A DNA stretch of 64,000 nucleotides from Methanomassiliicoccus sp. UBA6 (GTDB taxonomy: Archaea; Thermoplasmatota; Thermoplasmata; Methanomassiliicoccales; Methanomassiliicoccaceae), in NCBI GenBank assembly GCA_002508545.1, contig DAVH01000062.1:1-64000 (forward strand), read 5' to 3'. Shown here in pieces: positions 8,630 through 16,748 of the stretch. Both the position numbers and the translations under genes were made by a program. Below the pieces are notes generated by a model. That model saw only the letters and a program-made list of their open reading frames with translations, had not been told where the DNA came from and ran no database searches. The first letter of the stretch is position 1, and every line of letters starts with the position of its first letter.

Positions 8630-9877
8630 TCAAGCAACTACGTCCCTGCCCGCCCTCTCCCCGACGACGCTTCCGTCCTCCACCACCACGCTGCCGCGCA
8701 CCATGGTGGCGTGCGGGAATATCGCGTCGAAGCCTTCGTAGAGGGTCCAGCCGCACTTGCTGTGGAGGTTATTAACCTTTATGCCCCCCATGGTCCTGGT
8801 GTCCACGATCATCAGGTCGGCGTCCCGGCCCACCTCGATCCGCCCCTTGTTCAGGCCGAAGAGCTCGGCCGGCCGCTCGGCCATCGCCCTCACGAGCACG
8901 TCCAGCGGAAGCATGCCTTTCTTCACCAGGGCGAGCATCAGGGGCACCTGGGTCTCCACCCCTGGCATGCCCGATGGTGCGGCGGAGAACTCCTGCTCCT
9001 TGTCCTCGAGGGTGTGCGGGGCGTGATCGGACCCGAGCATCTCGATCCTTCCGGCGATGAACGCCTGCAGCAGGGCCAGGCGGTCCTGCTCCGTCCTGAG
9101 GGGAGGGTTCACCTTGGCGAACGCCCCATGTTCTGAATCGCGGTCCAGGAACATGTGGTGCGCGGTGACCTCCTTGTCGAGCTTCAGCTCCTCCGCCGCC
9201 CTCAGCCCGTCGAGCGAGGAGACGTGGCAGACGTTGGTCCGGCAGCCCAGGGAGGGAAGCTTTCTGATCGCCGACACCTCCGCCGCGGAGGGACGGTTCC
9301 TCAGGTGATCGCGGAGGTCGCGCTCCGCCTCGGTGCCGATGAGTGCTTCGTCCTCGGTGTGCACGCTGAGTACTTTGCCCGTGCCGCTAACCGCCCGGCC
9401 TATGCGCAGCATATCCTTCTCCTCGGTCACCAGGAGCTTTCCGGTGGAGGAGCCCATGAACATCTTGAACCCGATGACGTGCGGGGCCATCGGTTCCAGC
9501 TTGCCACCGGGCACGCATCCGGCGAAGAGGCCGTAGTCGACCCACGCCTTCCGGGCGATCGCCTCCTTCTTCTCCATGAGGTCCCTCAGCCCCACCGCTG
9601 GCGGCAGGGTGTTGGGCATGTCCAGGACGCACCCGACGCCTCCGCAGGCGGCGGCCAGGGTCCCGGTGGCGAAGTCCTCCTTGGCTGTGAGGCCGGGGTC
9701 CCTGAAGTGGACGTGGGGATCGATCGCCGCCGGGAGGATCAGCATGTGCCGGCAGTCCAGCTTCTCGTCTCCTCTCAGGCTCTTCCCCAGCGCTGCGATC
9801 TTTCCGTCCTCGATCCCGATGCCCCAGTTAGACAGCTTTCCCTTCACGAAGGCGCGGCCTTCAACGACAAGCTCCAT
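8630..9877 (-). CDS. pyrC: Dihydroorotase
   Basis: The enzyme closes carbamoyl aspartate to dihydroorotate in pyrimidine synthesis. The amidohydrolase signature HVHFRDPG (His55, His57) binds the binuclear zinc site, the GFKMF segment carries the probable carboxylated lysine, and GSDHAPHT holds the catalytic Asp. The length of 415 residues fits class I dihydroorotases. ATG at 9877 lies inside the end of the AMMECR1 gene (17-nt overlap) with GGAGATC as ribosome binding site. The two genes and the YkgJ gene downstream look like one operon. Confidence 0.95.
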   Translation of the reverse strand: MELVVEGRAFVKGKLSNWGIGIEDGKIAALGKSLRGDEKLDCRHMLILPAAIDPHVHFRDPGLTAKEDFATGTLAAACGGVGCVLDMPNTLPPAVGLRDLMEKKEAIARKAWVDYGLFAGCVPGGKLEPMAPHVIGFKMFMGSSTGKLLVTEEKDMLRIGRAVSGTGKVLSVHTEDEALIGTEAERDLRDHLRNRPSAAEVSAIRKLPSLGCRTNVCHVSSLDGLRAAEELKLDKEVTAHHMFLDRDSEHGAFAKVNPPLRTEQDRLALLQAFIAGRIEMLGSDHAPHTLEDKEQEFSAAPSGMPGVETQVPLMLALVKKGMLPLDVLVRAMAERPAELFGLNKGRIEVGRDADLMIVDTRTMGGIKVNNLHSKCGWTLYEGFDAIFPHATMVRGSVVVEDGSVVGERAGRDVVA

Positions 9878-10469
9878 GCGTGATCTCCTTTCTGACCGTC
9901 CGGCCCCTGGGGCTCTCCTCGGCGAATATCTCGCCCCCGAACCGGTAGAACTTGGTGCGCCGGTCGAGCCACATGTCAGGGGCCATCCCCGCCTTCATGC
10001 ACGTCTGCCCCAAGAACTCTTCGGCGTCCCAGCCCCACTCCACCGGCACCTGCGGCAGCAGGAGGCCGCGGTACGGGCCGTACTCGGCGATTAGGCCGTC
10101 CCTCCCCACCTCGACCATCTTGGGGAGCTCCTTGCGGTCGCTCACCTTGATCTCCTCCGGAGGGGTGAGGACCGTGACCTCGACCACGATGCCGTCCAGC
10201 TCCTCCTTATGGAGGTCCTCGAAGCGGGGGTCGTGGCAGGCGTGCTGGGCCGCCTGCAGTATGGCGCTCGCCAGCGAGAACATGGGCTCGGGGAACCCGA
10301 TGCATCCCCTCAGCAGATGGCTGGGATACGAGCTCAGGGTGACGAACACCCCTCTTTTCTCCCGGAAGCTCTCGGGCGCGTCCACGCGCCCCTCGCTCTC
10401 TCCCGTGACCTCGGCTTCCACCGCCTGCCTGGCCATCCTGACCGCCAGCTCGCCCTCGCTGTCCTTCAT
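9861..10469 (-). CDS. AMMECR1-domain protein
   Basis: The 202-residue protein carries the diagnostic LRGCIGF motif near residues 53-59, followed by the expected central domain (DPRFEDLHKEELDGIVVEVTVL) and a C-terminal LLPQVPVEWGWDAEEFLGQTC segment. AMMECR1/TIGR00296 proteins are found in nearly all archaea and eukaryotes. Their biochemistry is unclear; in some bacteria the domain is fused or linked to MEMO and radical SAM proteins. Here it overlaps pyrC by 17 nt and is the first gene of that operon. Confidence 0.92.
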   Translation of the reverse strand: MKDSEGELAVRMARQAVEAEVTGESEGRVDAPESFREKRGVFVTLSSYPSHLLRGCIGFPEPMFSLASAILQAAQHACHDPRFEDLHKEELDGIVVEVTVLTPPEEIKVSDRKELPKMVEVGRDGLIAEYGPYRGLLLPQVPVEWGWDAEEFLGQTCMKAGMAPDMWLDRRTKFYRFGGEIFAEESPRGRTVRKEITHGACR

Positions 10470-10577
10470 TGGTCAACCCACCACTGAGAAGCGATGGGGA
10501 CATTTATCATGGTTTGCAGGGCGCCCGGGGTTTCGCGGGACCAATGTTTTTCTACCGCTCCCTCGCATCGATATATC

Positions 10578-11168
10578 ATGGCCGTGGAACGCGCGCGGGA
10601 CATCTATGTCGAGGAGATCATGAGCAAGGTACCGGTGGTCGGCAGCCCGGACCTGACGGCCAAGGACCTTGCCGTCCTCATGCGGGCCATGAAGGTGGGC
10701 AGCGTCATCATCGTCAAGGACGGCTGCCCGATGGGCATCGTCACCGAGAGGGACTTCGTCGACAAGCTGGTCGCCGAGGACCGGAAGCCCGGCGAGGTGA
10801 GGGCGGAGAACATCATGACCGCTCCCCTGGTGACCATCGGCCCCCGGGAGAGCGTGGCCGAGGCCGGCAGGAAGATGGCCAGGCTTCAGCTGCGCCGGCT
10901 GCCGGTGGTCATGGACAACCGGCTGGTGGGGATGCTGACGGAGAACGACATCACCCGGCTATCGCCGTCATTGATCGAGATCACCCGGGAGTGGAAGAAC
11001 ATCAACATCCCGGTGGAGGATGTGAGAGAGCCGGAGGCCCTCATTGGCTACTGCGAGAACTGCGAGAACTTCTCGTACGACCTCCGGCAGACCGGCGGGG
11101 TGACCGGCCGGGGGCACCTGCTGTGCGCGGAGTGCCGGGACATCTTCCTGCGCGAGCCCACCGAGTGA
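10578..11168 (+). CDS. CBS-domain pair protein with C-terminal zinc ribbon
   Basis: The 196-residue protein contains two CBS motifs, about residues 10-65 (GCPMGIVTERDFVDKLV) and 75-130 (NRLVGMLTENDITRL), which together form one Bateman module that usually binds adenosyl nucleotides. The last 50 residues carry CENCENF and CAECRDIF, a four-cysteine zinc ribbon. CBS plus zinc ribbon proteins are common in archaea and are thought to be regulators sensing energy charge, but no partner is encoded nearby. ATG at 10578 is chosen as the first Met preceding the CBS fold. It converges with the next gene, one base apart. Confidence 0.85.
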   Translation: MAVERARDIYVEEIMSKVPVVGSPDLTAKDLAVLMRAMKVGSVIIVKDGCPMGIVTERDFVDKLVAEDRKPGEVRAENIMTAPLVTIGPRESVAEAGRKMARLQLRRLPVVMDNRLVGMLTENDITRLSPSLIEITREWKNINIPVEDVREPEALIGYCENCENFSYDLRQTGGVTGRGHLLCAECRDIFLREPTE

Positions 11169-11169
11169 C

Positions 11170-11508
11170 CTACTCGAGCTCGATCTTGCGGAGCCCGGCC
11201 TCGGGAGGCTGTTCCTTGGCCTCGAGATCACGGCACAGGTTGATCTGGGCATCGAGCACCGACCGGAACAGCAGCAGGGTCTCCCGCTGAGCGGCCATGA
11301 AGTGCTTCTTGACGTCCTCGGGGATCTTGTCCCGGGGGATCATCGAGTCGATGGCCAGGATCATCTCGGTGCTCGCTCGGACCAGGTGGTCGCGGGTCTC
11401 CTTGGAGAACATGGACTCCCCCAGCTTCTCGGCCTCGAACCTGATGCGTCTCTGACGGTCCGCTTCGCTCTCGGTCCCCTGCTCAGTTCTCTCTTCGGTC
11501 TCGTCCAT
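11170..11508 (-). CDS. Small helical protein coupled to the ArsA-like ATPase
   Basis: I do not recognise this 112-residue protein. The first 25 residues are very acidic and Arg/Gln-rich. The rest is predicted helical (KETRDHLVRASTEMILAIDSM...AAQRETLLLFRSVLDAQINL), suggesting a helical bundle or coiled coil. The ATG at 11508 lies inside the end of the ATPase gene, with GGAG eight bases before it, so translation is probably coupled and the proteins may interact. It ends with TAG. Confidence 0.6.
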   Translation of the reverse strand: MDETEERTEQGTESEADRQRRIRFEAEKLGESMFSKETRDHLVRASTEMILAIDSMIPRDKIPEDVKKHFMAAQRETLLLFRSVLDAQINLCRDLEAKEQPPEAGLRKIELE

Positions 11509-12673
11509 CCCTATCACTCCTGAACAATATCAGCAGCCGTCCGTCCTTGAACTCGGCCTTGCTCGGCTGCTTCCTCGCGAAGGTGGTCGGCAGAGATATG
11601 GACCTCCGATACTGTCCGACCTCCACCAGGAGGTTGTCCCCGGACATGTACAGGTTGACGGTGTCCCTCATCGCGAAGGGCAGCTTCAGAGATATCACGT
11701 CCATGCCGTTGTTGGAATAAATGTCCATCGGCTTGTCGGTGGAGAAGTGGGTCACCGGGTCAAGGTCCCCGAAGACCATCTCCCCCAGCTTGTCCAGGGA
11801 CCTCAGGCCGACCAGCTCGAGGGGCAGCTGGGAGGCTTTGAGCACCCTCAGGGGGTTGAACGACTCGTTGATCACCTGCATGTACTTCTGCTGCTCCTCC
11901 ATCTTTTCCTTGAAGTAGCCGTTGCTGCCCTCGGGGATGAGGCGGTTGACCACCAGGCAATCCACGGTCAGGCCGTACAGGCACATGTAGGTGAACGCCC
12001 GCTTGGTCTCGTTGATGACCATCTTCTCCGGGTTCACCACCAGCCGGACGGAGGTGATCTTCGGGTCCATGAGGATCTTCTGGACCTCCTTCATGCGCGA
12101 GCCCAGCACCTCTAGGTCCTTCAGCAGCTCGTCCGAGGGGAGGGGGGTGCTCATCACCTTCCCCACGGTGAACCTGGCGACCCGTATCATGTTCTTGATG
12201 ACCCCGTAGAGGCGGTCGATGTACCAGTTCGAGACGTCGGGGAAGCTCAGCAAGCGGAGCGTCTCCCCGGTCGGGGCGGTGTCCATCACGATGACGTCGT
12301 AGGCGTTCCGCTGGTAGAAGTCGTCGATGTAGAAGAGCGCGGACATCAGCTCCATTCCCGGCAGCACGGCCATCTCCTTGGATGTGACCCCGTCCATCCC
12401 CTGTGACATGAAGAAATCGGATACGTACTTCTGGATCTCCTTCCAGCGGGTCTCCAGCTCATGGAGCATGTCGATCTCGATCGCATCCAGGTTCGGTTCC
12501 ACCTTGGTAATGCTCCCCGAGAGGGGCATCTCAAGAGAATCGGCCACCGAATGCGCGGCATCGGTGGACATAAGCAGCGTTCTGTAGCCCAATCGGGCGG
12601 TTCGCAGGGCGGTGGCGGCGGCGACGGAGGTCTTGCCGACGCCACCCTTCCCAGTATAGATTATCAACCTCAA
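11483..12673 (-). CDS. ArsA/Get3-family ATPase
   Basis: The protein has 396 residues with the deviant Walker A motif GKGGVGKT at 8-15 that marks SIMIBI ATPases of the ArsA/Get3 group. STDAAHS and DTAPTGETLRLLSFP are the switch I-like and switch II regions. The C-terminal 80 residues are beta-rich (MRDTVNLYMSGDNLLVEVGQYRRSI) and resemble the small HSP20-like domain attached to some ArsA proteins. The family includes arsenite pumps and Get3, which delivers tail-anchored membrane proteins; no ars genes are nearby, so a Get3-like role is more likely. TTG at 12673 is supported by GGTGA four bases upstream. Confidence 0.85.
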   Translation of the reverse strand: MRLIIYTGKGGVGKTSVAAATALRTARLGYRTLLMSTDAAHSVADSLEMPLSGSITKVEPNLDAIEIDMLHELETRWKEIQKYVSDFFMSQGMDGVTSKEMAVLPGMELMSALFYIDDFYQRNAYDVIVMDTAPTGETLRLLSFPDVSNWYIDRLYGVIKNMIRVARFTVGKVMSTPLPSDELLKDLEVLGSRMKEVQKILMDPKITSVRLVVNPEKMVINETKRAFTYMCLYGLTVDCLVVNRLIPEGSNGYFKEKMEEQQKYMQVINESFNPLRVLKASQLPLELVGLRSLDKLGEMVFGDLDPVTHFSTDKPMDIYSNNGMDVISLKLPFAMRDTVNLYMSGDNLLVEVGQYRRSISLPTTFARKQPSKAEFKDGRLLILFRSDRDGRDRREN

Positions 12674-12787
12674 CGCTTCACCGAACTTATCCTATCTTAG
12701 TCCATATACTTGAAGGATATGTACGGAAGGCAGCTTGGCCATACAAATGATTTGAAAAAGGGGCTTTCGCCCCGTGGTGAAGGTTAG

Positions 12788-12891
12788 TGCCGGGGATGGG
12801 CTTTGAACCCATGACCTACGGATTTCTCGGGACCCGGCGCAGGGCCAGGACCTTATGAGTCCGTCGCTCCACCAGGCTGAGCCACCCCGGC
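12788..12891 (-). tRNA. Elongator tRNA-Met (CAT) with a 30-nt intron
   Basis: The minus strand folds as a tRNA with acceptor arms GCCGGGG and CCCCGGC, discriminator A and T arm ATGGG/CCCAT. The anticodon stem ACGGA pairs with TCCGT, but these are separated by an insertion after CTCATA. Removing 12824-12853 leaves a 74-nt tRNA with anticodon CAT. The intron sits between positions 37 and 38, the canonical archaeal site. The lack of initiator features in the acceptor end argues for elongator Met; a tRNA-Ile2 with modified C34 is less likely. It lies 11 nt downstream of S3Ae and may be cotranscribed. Confidence 0.9.
12824..12853 (-). other. tRNA-Met intron (position 37/38)
   Basis: These 30 bases interrupt the anticodon loop of the tRNA-Met. 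The intron is GC-rich and contains CCTGGCCC and GGGTCC, which can pair to form the helix of the bulge-helix-bulge structure cut by the archaeal splicing endonuclease. Boundaries were set from the cloverleaf and could shift by a base. Confidence 0.8.
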
Positions 12892-12902
12892 ATTGTTCAG
12901 TT

Positions 12903-13676
12903 TTATTCCGCGCTCTCTTCCGGGGTCTCCTCGGATTCCTCGGATTCCTCGGAAACCTCTTCCTCCGCCGGGGACTCTTCCTCCGCGGAGGCCTCGGCCG
13001 CCTCGGCCTCGGCGGCCGCCTGCTGCGCCGCAGCTTCCTGGCCGAACCTCTCCTGGATGCTCGGCTCGTCCGCGGCCGCGGTGCCGGCCTCGAGGACCTC
13101 GCTCCGGCGGACCTCGATCCTCTTGATGGGGATGATGACCTTCGCCGCATTGGAGAGGTCCTTGGACAGGTCACCGGTGATGATCGCCTTCACCAGCTCA
13201 GAGACGGTCATGTTGGCCGCGAGGTCGGTGAGGGTGCTGGACATGATGTTCCTGATGGCGGTCTCCTGGGCAGCCTGGATGCGCTGCTCGGTGATGCTCA
13301 TCGGCTTGATGCGGACCTTGAAGCCGTCCTTGGTGCGGACATCCACCACATGGTCGGTCTTGGTCCTCTTCCTCCTGGTCAGCCTGCGGACGTAGTCGCT
13401 GGTCAGCTCGTGCCCGACGAAGGAGGTGTGGGCCTCGAGGCCGCGAATGTCGTTGACGCTGAAGCGGATCTTGATGTGCATCTTGGAGAAGTCACCGGTC
13501 AGCTCATGGACGGTGACCTCGGTGATCCTACCCATCAGTGCAGCGGGGTCGGAGCTGGGGGTCTCGCCGAGCTCCACCTGGTTGAACATCCGGGGAGCAT
13601 ATAGCTTGTACCACTCCTTTGCCTTCCACTTGTCCTTGACCTTCCGCGCTGCCGTCTTCGCCTTCTTAACCGCCAT
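12903..13676 (-). CDS. rps3ae: 30S ribosomal protein S3Ae
   Basis: The 257-residue protein matches S3Ae throughout: basic N-terminus KKAKTAARKVKDKWKAKEWY, MGRITEVTVHELTGDFSKMHIKI, and the R-rich LTRRKRTKTDHVVDV segment. The last 45 residues form a long acidic tail of Glu, Ser and Ala beyond the usual core. ATG at 13676 is preceded by a strong GGAGGT. A TATA box at 13762-13772 implies a leader of about 65 nt. The elongator tRNA-Met follows directly. Confidence 0.95.
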   Translation of the reverse strand: MAVKKAKTAARKVKDKWKAKEWYKLYAPRMFNQVELGETPSSDPAALMGRITEVTVHELTGDFSKMHIKIRFSVNDIRGLEAHTSFVGHELTSDYVRRLTRRKRTKTDHVVDVRTKDGFKVRIKPMSITEQRIQAAQETAIRNIMSSTLTDLAANMTVSELVKAIITGDLSKDLSNAAKVIIPIKRIEVRRSEVLEAGTAAADEPSIQERFGQEAAAQQAAAEAEAAEASAEEESPAEEEVSEESEESEETPEESAE

Positions 13677-13761
13677 GAGTAAACCTCCGTGATCGTGCAG
13701 CGGTCCACAACATCGTGGGGCCGTCATGCTCGGGTGAACGGGATAAAGGTCGAAGGTACCA

Positions 13762-13772
13762 CTTATATAAAA
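13762..13772 (-). promoter_or_regulatory. Strong TATA box of S3Ae
   Basis: The minus strand reads TTTTATATAAG, a near-consensus archaeal TATA box, about 86-96 nt upstream of the S3Ae ATG. No other gene uses it. Confidence 0.6.
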
Positions 13773-13896
13773 ACTTTCGCGTCCCCGGGCAGGGGCGCCC
13801 CTTTTTCGCCGATAATGGAAACTTACCCTTCATGACCTGGCGAACGCATCGTTCGGTTCGGGGTTCCCGATCGGCGGGCTGATCACTGCTTTGCTT

Positions 13897-14157
13897 TCAC
13901 GCCTTCTTCGCTACCGCCTTCTTCGGAGCAGCGGCCTTCTTCGGCGCGGCGGTCTTCTTGGCGACCGGCTTCGCGACGGGCTTGGCGGCAACCTTCTTCG
14001 CTGCGGGCTTTGCCTCGGCCTTCTTAGGGGCGGCGGCCTTCTTCGGCGCGGCGACCTTCTTGGCGACCGGCTTCGCGGCGGTCTTCTTCACGGTGGCGGT
14101 GCTGACCTTGCCCTTCGCGGCGGGCTTGGCAGCCTTCGTTGTGGTTTTCGTAGGCAT
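13897..14157 (-). CDS. Histone H1-like Lys/Ala/Pro-repeat protein
   Basis: The 86-residue product consists almost wholly of Lys, Ala, Pro, Val and Thr, in repeats such as KKAAAPKK and AKPVAKK. This is the composition of histone H1 tails and of bacterial H1-like (HctB/AlgP-type) nucleoid proteins, which bind DNA non-specifically through disordered basic tails. No folded domain is visible. The start ATG at 14157 is the only one; there is no clear Shine-Dalgarno, so a leaderless or weakly initiated message is likely. Its coding reality rests on the regular KxA pattern and standing alone between S3Ae and hdrB. The opposite strand is also open, as expected for GC-rich repeats, but reads only as Ala/Gly/Phe-rich sequence. 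Confidence 0.7.
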   Translation of the reverse strand: MPTKTTTKAAKPAAKGKVSTATVKKTAAKPVAKKVAAPKKAAAPKKAEAKPAAKKVAAKPVAKPVAKKTAAPKKAAAPKKAVAKKA

Positions 14158-14340
14158 TTTTATCTGGGGCAGGACATCACACTACCTATTGAAGTTCTTT
14201 TCTATTTGCATCGAAAATTAATACCGTTAAGGATGCTGGTCGTGAACAATTATTTGATTTATCGAATCATAGATTTCATGCTGGCCCCTTTTGACGATGC
14301 CAGATTATTATAAGAAAAAGTCATAATAATTTAAAAATGA

Positions 14341-14374
14341 TGAAAAAATTGAGGAAAAGGGAGGTTTTACCTCC
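14341..14374 (-). terminator. Hairpin and T-rich terminator after hdrB
   Basis: On the minus strand GGAGG-TAAAA-CCTCC (14360-14374) forms a five-pair hairpin ten bases after the hdrB stop. It is followed by CTTTTCCTCAATTTTTT, the kind of T-run at which archaeal RNA polymerase stops. Confidence 0.5.
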
Positions 14375-14383
14375 GTTAATCCA

Positions 14384-15235
14384 TCAGATCTTCGCTGGAA
14401 GTTCCTGGAGCTCGAGCCCCAGCCTCTCCTTGGGGACGCCCATTGCTAGGCCGTACAGCTGGGCCAGGTGGATGACCGGGATATCGTAGCCCTTGACATC
14501 CTTCTGGGTCCTGTCGAACTGAAGGTGGCAGAACGGACACACGTCGATGATGAACTGCGCGCCGACCGACTTCATGTTCTTCAGCTTCTCCTCGGTGAAC
14601 TTGGTAGCGAGGGCAGGGTTCCCGGAGCGGACGCCGCCACCGGCGCCGCAGCACATCATCTTGTCCTTGTAGTCGACGCTCTTGGCGCCGGTGACCTCGA
14701 CCAGCTCGTCGAGCAGCTTGGGGCGCTCGGGATCGTCGAGCTCCTTGATGTTGCTGGGCTTGAGGAAGTGGCAGCCGTAGTGGACCGCGACCTTGAGGTC
14801 CAGGGGGTTCTTGATGTGGGACTTCAGGTGGTCTAGGCCGATCTCCTTGTAGAAGACCTCGGCGAAGTGGTGGACCTTGACGTCCCCGTTGTACTCCAGA
14901 CCGACCTCGCGCAGGATCTTGTTGACCGCGCGGAGCTTCTCAGGGTCGTTGTGGAGCACATGGGCGGCCTCGAACAGAGAGCCGTAGCAGCCGTTGCAGA
15001 TGGTGAGGATGTCGGCGCCCTTGTTCTGGGCCAGGGCGAGGTTCCTCGCGGCGATGGCCAGCCATGCATCCTGCTCGAAGGACTTGATCACACCGGGGGC
15101 GGGGCAGCAGCCGGCGCCCTCCAGCTCCACGATCTCCATCCCCAGTTCTTTGCAGACCTCACGGGTGGAGGACTCAATGCCCGGGTACCTGGCAGGAGCC
15201 ACGCAGCCGAGGAACAGAGCGTACTTCTTAGCCAT
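14384..15235 (-). CDS. hdrB: CoB-CoM heterodisulfide reductase subunit B
   Basis: HdrB reduces the CoM-S-S-CoB heterodisulfide of methanogenesis at noncubane 4Fe-4S clusters held by two CCG motifs. Both are complete: C11, C43-C44, C80 and C83; and C155, C195-C196, C233 and C236. The length of 283 residues is normal. ATG at 15235 follows the hdrC stop by one base with GGAGGTG as ribosome binding site, so the two are translationally coupled. No hdrA is encoded here, so the partner HdrA/MvhADG proteins must be elsewhere. Related CCG proteins work in other redox complexes, so the methanogenic role is inferred. Confidence 0.9.
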   Translation of the reverse strand: MAKKYALFLGCVAPARYPGIESSTREVCKELGMEIVELEGAGCCPAPGVIKSFEQDAWLAIAARNLALAQNKGADILTICNGCYGSLFEAAHVLHNDPEKLRAVNKILREVGLEYNGDVKVHHFAEVFYKEIGLDHLKSHIKNPLDLKVAVHYGCHFLKPSNIKELDDPERPKLLDELVEVTGAKSVDYKDKMMCCGAGGGVRSGNPALATKFTEEKLKNMKSVGAQFIIDVCPFCHLQFDRTQKDVKGYDIPVIHLAQLYGLAMGVPKERLGLELQELPAKI

Positions 15236-15236
15236 T

Positions 15237-15749
15237 TCAAGCACCTCCGATGAGCTTGTCGAAGCCAGTGGCCTTCAGGACCTTCTGGAAGTCTTCCAGG
15301 GCCTTCTTGTCGCCCAGGGTGTTCACCGGGCGGCGGGACAGACCCAGCTTCTCGCGGGCTTCCTCGTACTTGGGGCTCAGGGGGATGGTGGCACCGTTGG
15401 CAAGGAGATACTGCCCGACCTTGCGGTGCTCCTCGGTCATGACGCCCTCCTTTACCGCCATGTTCCTCAGGATGGTGATGATGTCCACGATCTCGACCCC
15501 ACGGGGGCAGCGCTCCATGCAGGTGTAGCAGGTAGTGCAGGCCCACAGGTCGGGGGACTTCAGGACGTCCTCCTTCAGACCCAGCTGGGCCTTGCGGATG
15601 AGCTTCCTGGTCCGGTACGAGGTCATGCGCCCGGAGGGGCAGCTGGCAGTGCAGGTACCGCACTGGAAGCAGAGCATCAAGCTCTCGCCGCCGTGCTGCT
15701 TCTGCACGGCCTCAGCGAACTCTGGACTCGGTTCCTTGGGAGATGACAA
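15237..15749 (-). CDS. hdrC: CoB-CoM heterodisulfide reductase subunit C
   Basis: HdrC carries electrons from HdrA to HdrB. It has two 4Fe-4S motifs, C27-x2-C30-x2-C33-x3-C37 and C71-x2-C74-x2-C77-x3-C81, each ending in Cys-Pro, within a 170-residue protein of usual size. TTG at 15749 is the only sensible start and has GGTGA five bases before it. A TATA box (TTTAAATAAC) at about 15781-15790 gives a short leader. The gene leads the hdrCB operon. Confidence 0.9.
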   Translation of the reverse strand: MSSPKEPSPEFAEAVQKQHGGESLMLCFQCGTCTASCPSGRMTSYRTRKLIRKAQLGLKEDVLKSPDLWACTTCYTCMERCPRGVEIVDIITILRNMAVKEGVMTEEHRKVGQYLLANGATIPLSPKYEEAREKLGLSRRPVNTLGDKKALEDFQKVLKATGFDKLIGGA

Positions 15750-15780
15750 TTATTTCACCTTGGTTCGATGATGGTCGGAC

Positions 15781-15790
15781 GTTATTTAAA
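15781..15790 (-). promoter_or_regulatory. TATA box of the hdrCB operon
   Basis: The minus strand reads TTTAAATAAC about 35 nt before the TTG start of hdrC. Confidence 0.5.
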
Positions 15791-15827
15791 CTTATAGAAA
15801 AATGGGCACGTGTATAACCTAAAAAGG

Positions 15828-16652
15828 TTATACTCTGTGGCCTACTTTCCTCAGCGCCGACACCAGCTTGCGCACCTGAGGCGTCTCCTTGCGGTACACC
15901 GCGTTAATCTGATGGGTCAGCTTGGCCGGGTCGGTATCGCTCCTCACCTTCAGCCCCCTTCTCAGGGCAAGGGACTCGTTGATGAAGAACGAGAGGCCGG
16001 AGGCGAGCATCATCTCCGGCGACCGGAAGTGGCGGACGATCTCGTGCTCGGTCCCGGCGCTCTCCAGGTGCCGGAACCCGATCCTCTGCGCCCCGTATGC
16101 CCACCGGGCGTAGCGGGGCCCGCGGTCCACGTGCAGCAGGCGGTCGGTCGCGACCTCCTGCCATTCCACGCCATCCAGGTCGAAGAGGTACAGGGGGTCG
16201 TCCAGGACCACCAGGTCCATCAGCCCCGCCCGGAAGTCCTTGAGGTTGCGCTGGTCATCGGAGATTATCAGGTCGCACCCTCCCTCGTGGTCGGCCGCGG
16301 TCATCGCCCTTAGGAGCATTTCCTCGGTGATCACCGTGCCCCCGACGACGGTCCCCGCGGCCGGGGCCACCCGTTTGCTGAGGGCGATGTACTCGAGGGC
16401 GATGCGCTCGCCCTCCTCGTTCAAGGTCGTCCCCCGGGGGGTGGTGACCAGCAGCCCGGTCCCGGCCTTGGCCTCGATCTGCCCAAGGTACCGGTTCAGC
16501 ACCGGGACGGCGATGCCCAGGCGGGCCGCGGCCCGGTTCTGGCTGCCTTCCTCGTACACCGCCTGGAGGACCTCCAGCTGGCGGGTGGTTAGCGTCGCCT
16601 TCCCCACTTTGAGAGCGATCGCGGGCTCCAGCCTCAGTTCTCGGGACGGCAT
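15828..16652 (-). CDS. ModE/LysR-like transcriptional regulator with substrate-binding domain
   Basis: The 274-residue protein starts with a ModE- or LysR-type winged helix (LTTRQLEVLQAVYEEGSQNRAAARLGI, about residues 21-50), then TTPRGTTLNEEGERIAL, typical of the second half of that domain. Residues 95-274 look like a periplasmic-binding-protein-like effector domain with alternating strands and helices (CDLIISDDQRNLKDF, LMDLVVLDDPLYLFDL). Such archaeal proteins respond to oxyanions or small metabolites. It lies between hdrCB and a divergent hydrogenase maturation protease, so these are candidate targets. ATG at 16652 directly abuts an AGGAGG, an unusually short spacing, so the start may be slightly different. 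Confidence 0.75.
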   Translation of the reverse strand: MPSRELRLEPAIALKVGKATLTTRQLEVLQAVYEEGSQNRAAARLGIAVPVLNRYLGQIEAKAGTGLLVTTPRGTTLNEEGERIALEYIALSKRVAPAAGTVVGGTVITEEMLLRAMTAADHEGGCDLIISDDQRNLKDFRAGLMDLVVLDDPLYLFDLDGVEWQEVATDRLLHVDRGPRYARWAYGAQRIGFRHLESAGTEHEIVRHFRSPEMMLASGLSFFINESLALRRGLKVRSDTDPAKLTHQINAVYRKETPQVRKLVSALRKVGHRV

Positions 16653-16748
16653 CCTCCTGCGGATGGTCGGGCAGGGATATGAAATCAGCCGAGCTTCCGG
16701 GCATAATTGGCGAAACCTTTTCTAGCTCCCTCTTGTTGGGCGAGGAGG

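Noticed and set aside
13958..14221. Plus-strand Ala/Gly/Phe-rich frame opposite the H1-like gene
   Set aside because: It is the complement of Lys/Ala repeats and lacks RBS; the H1-like protein is more plausible.
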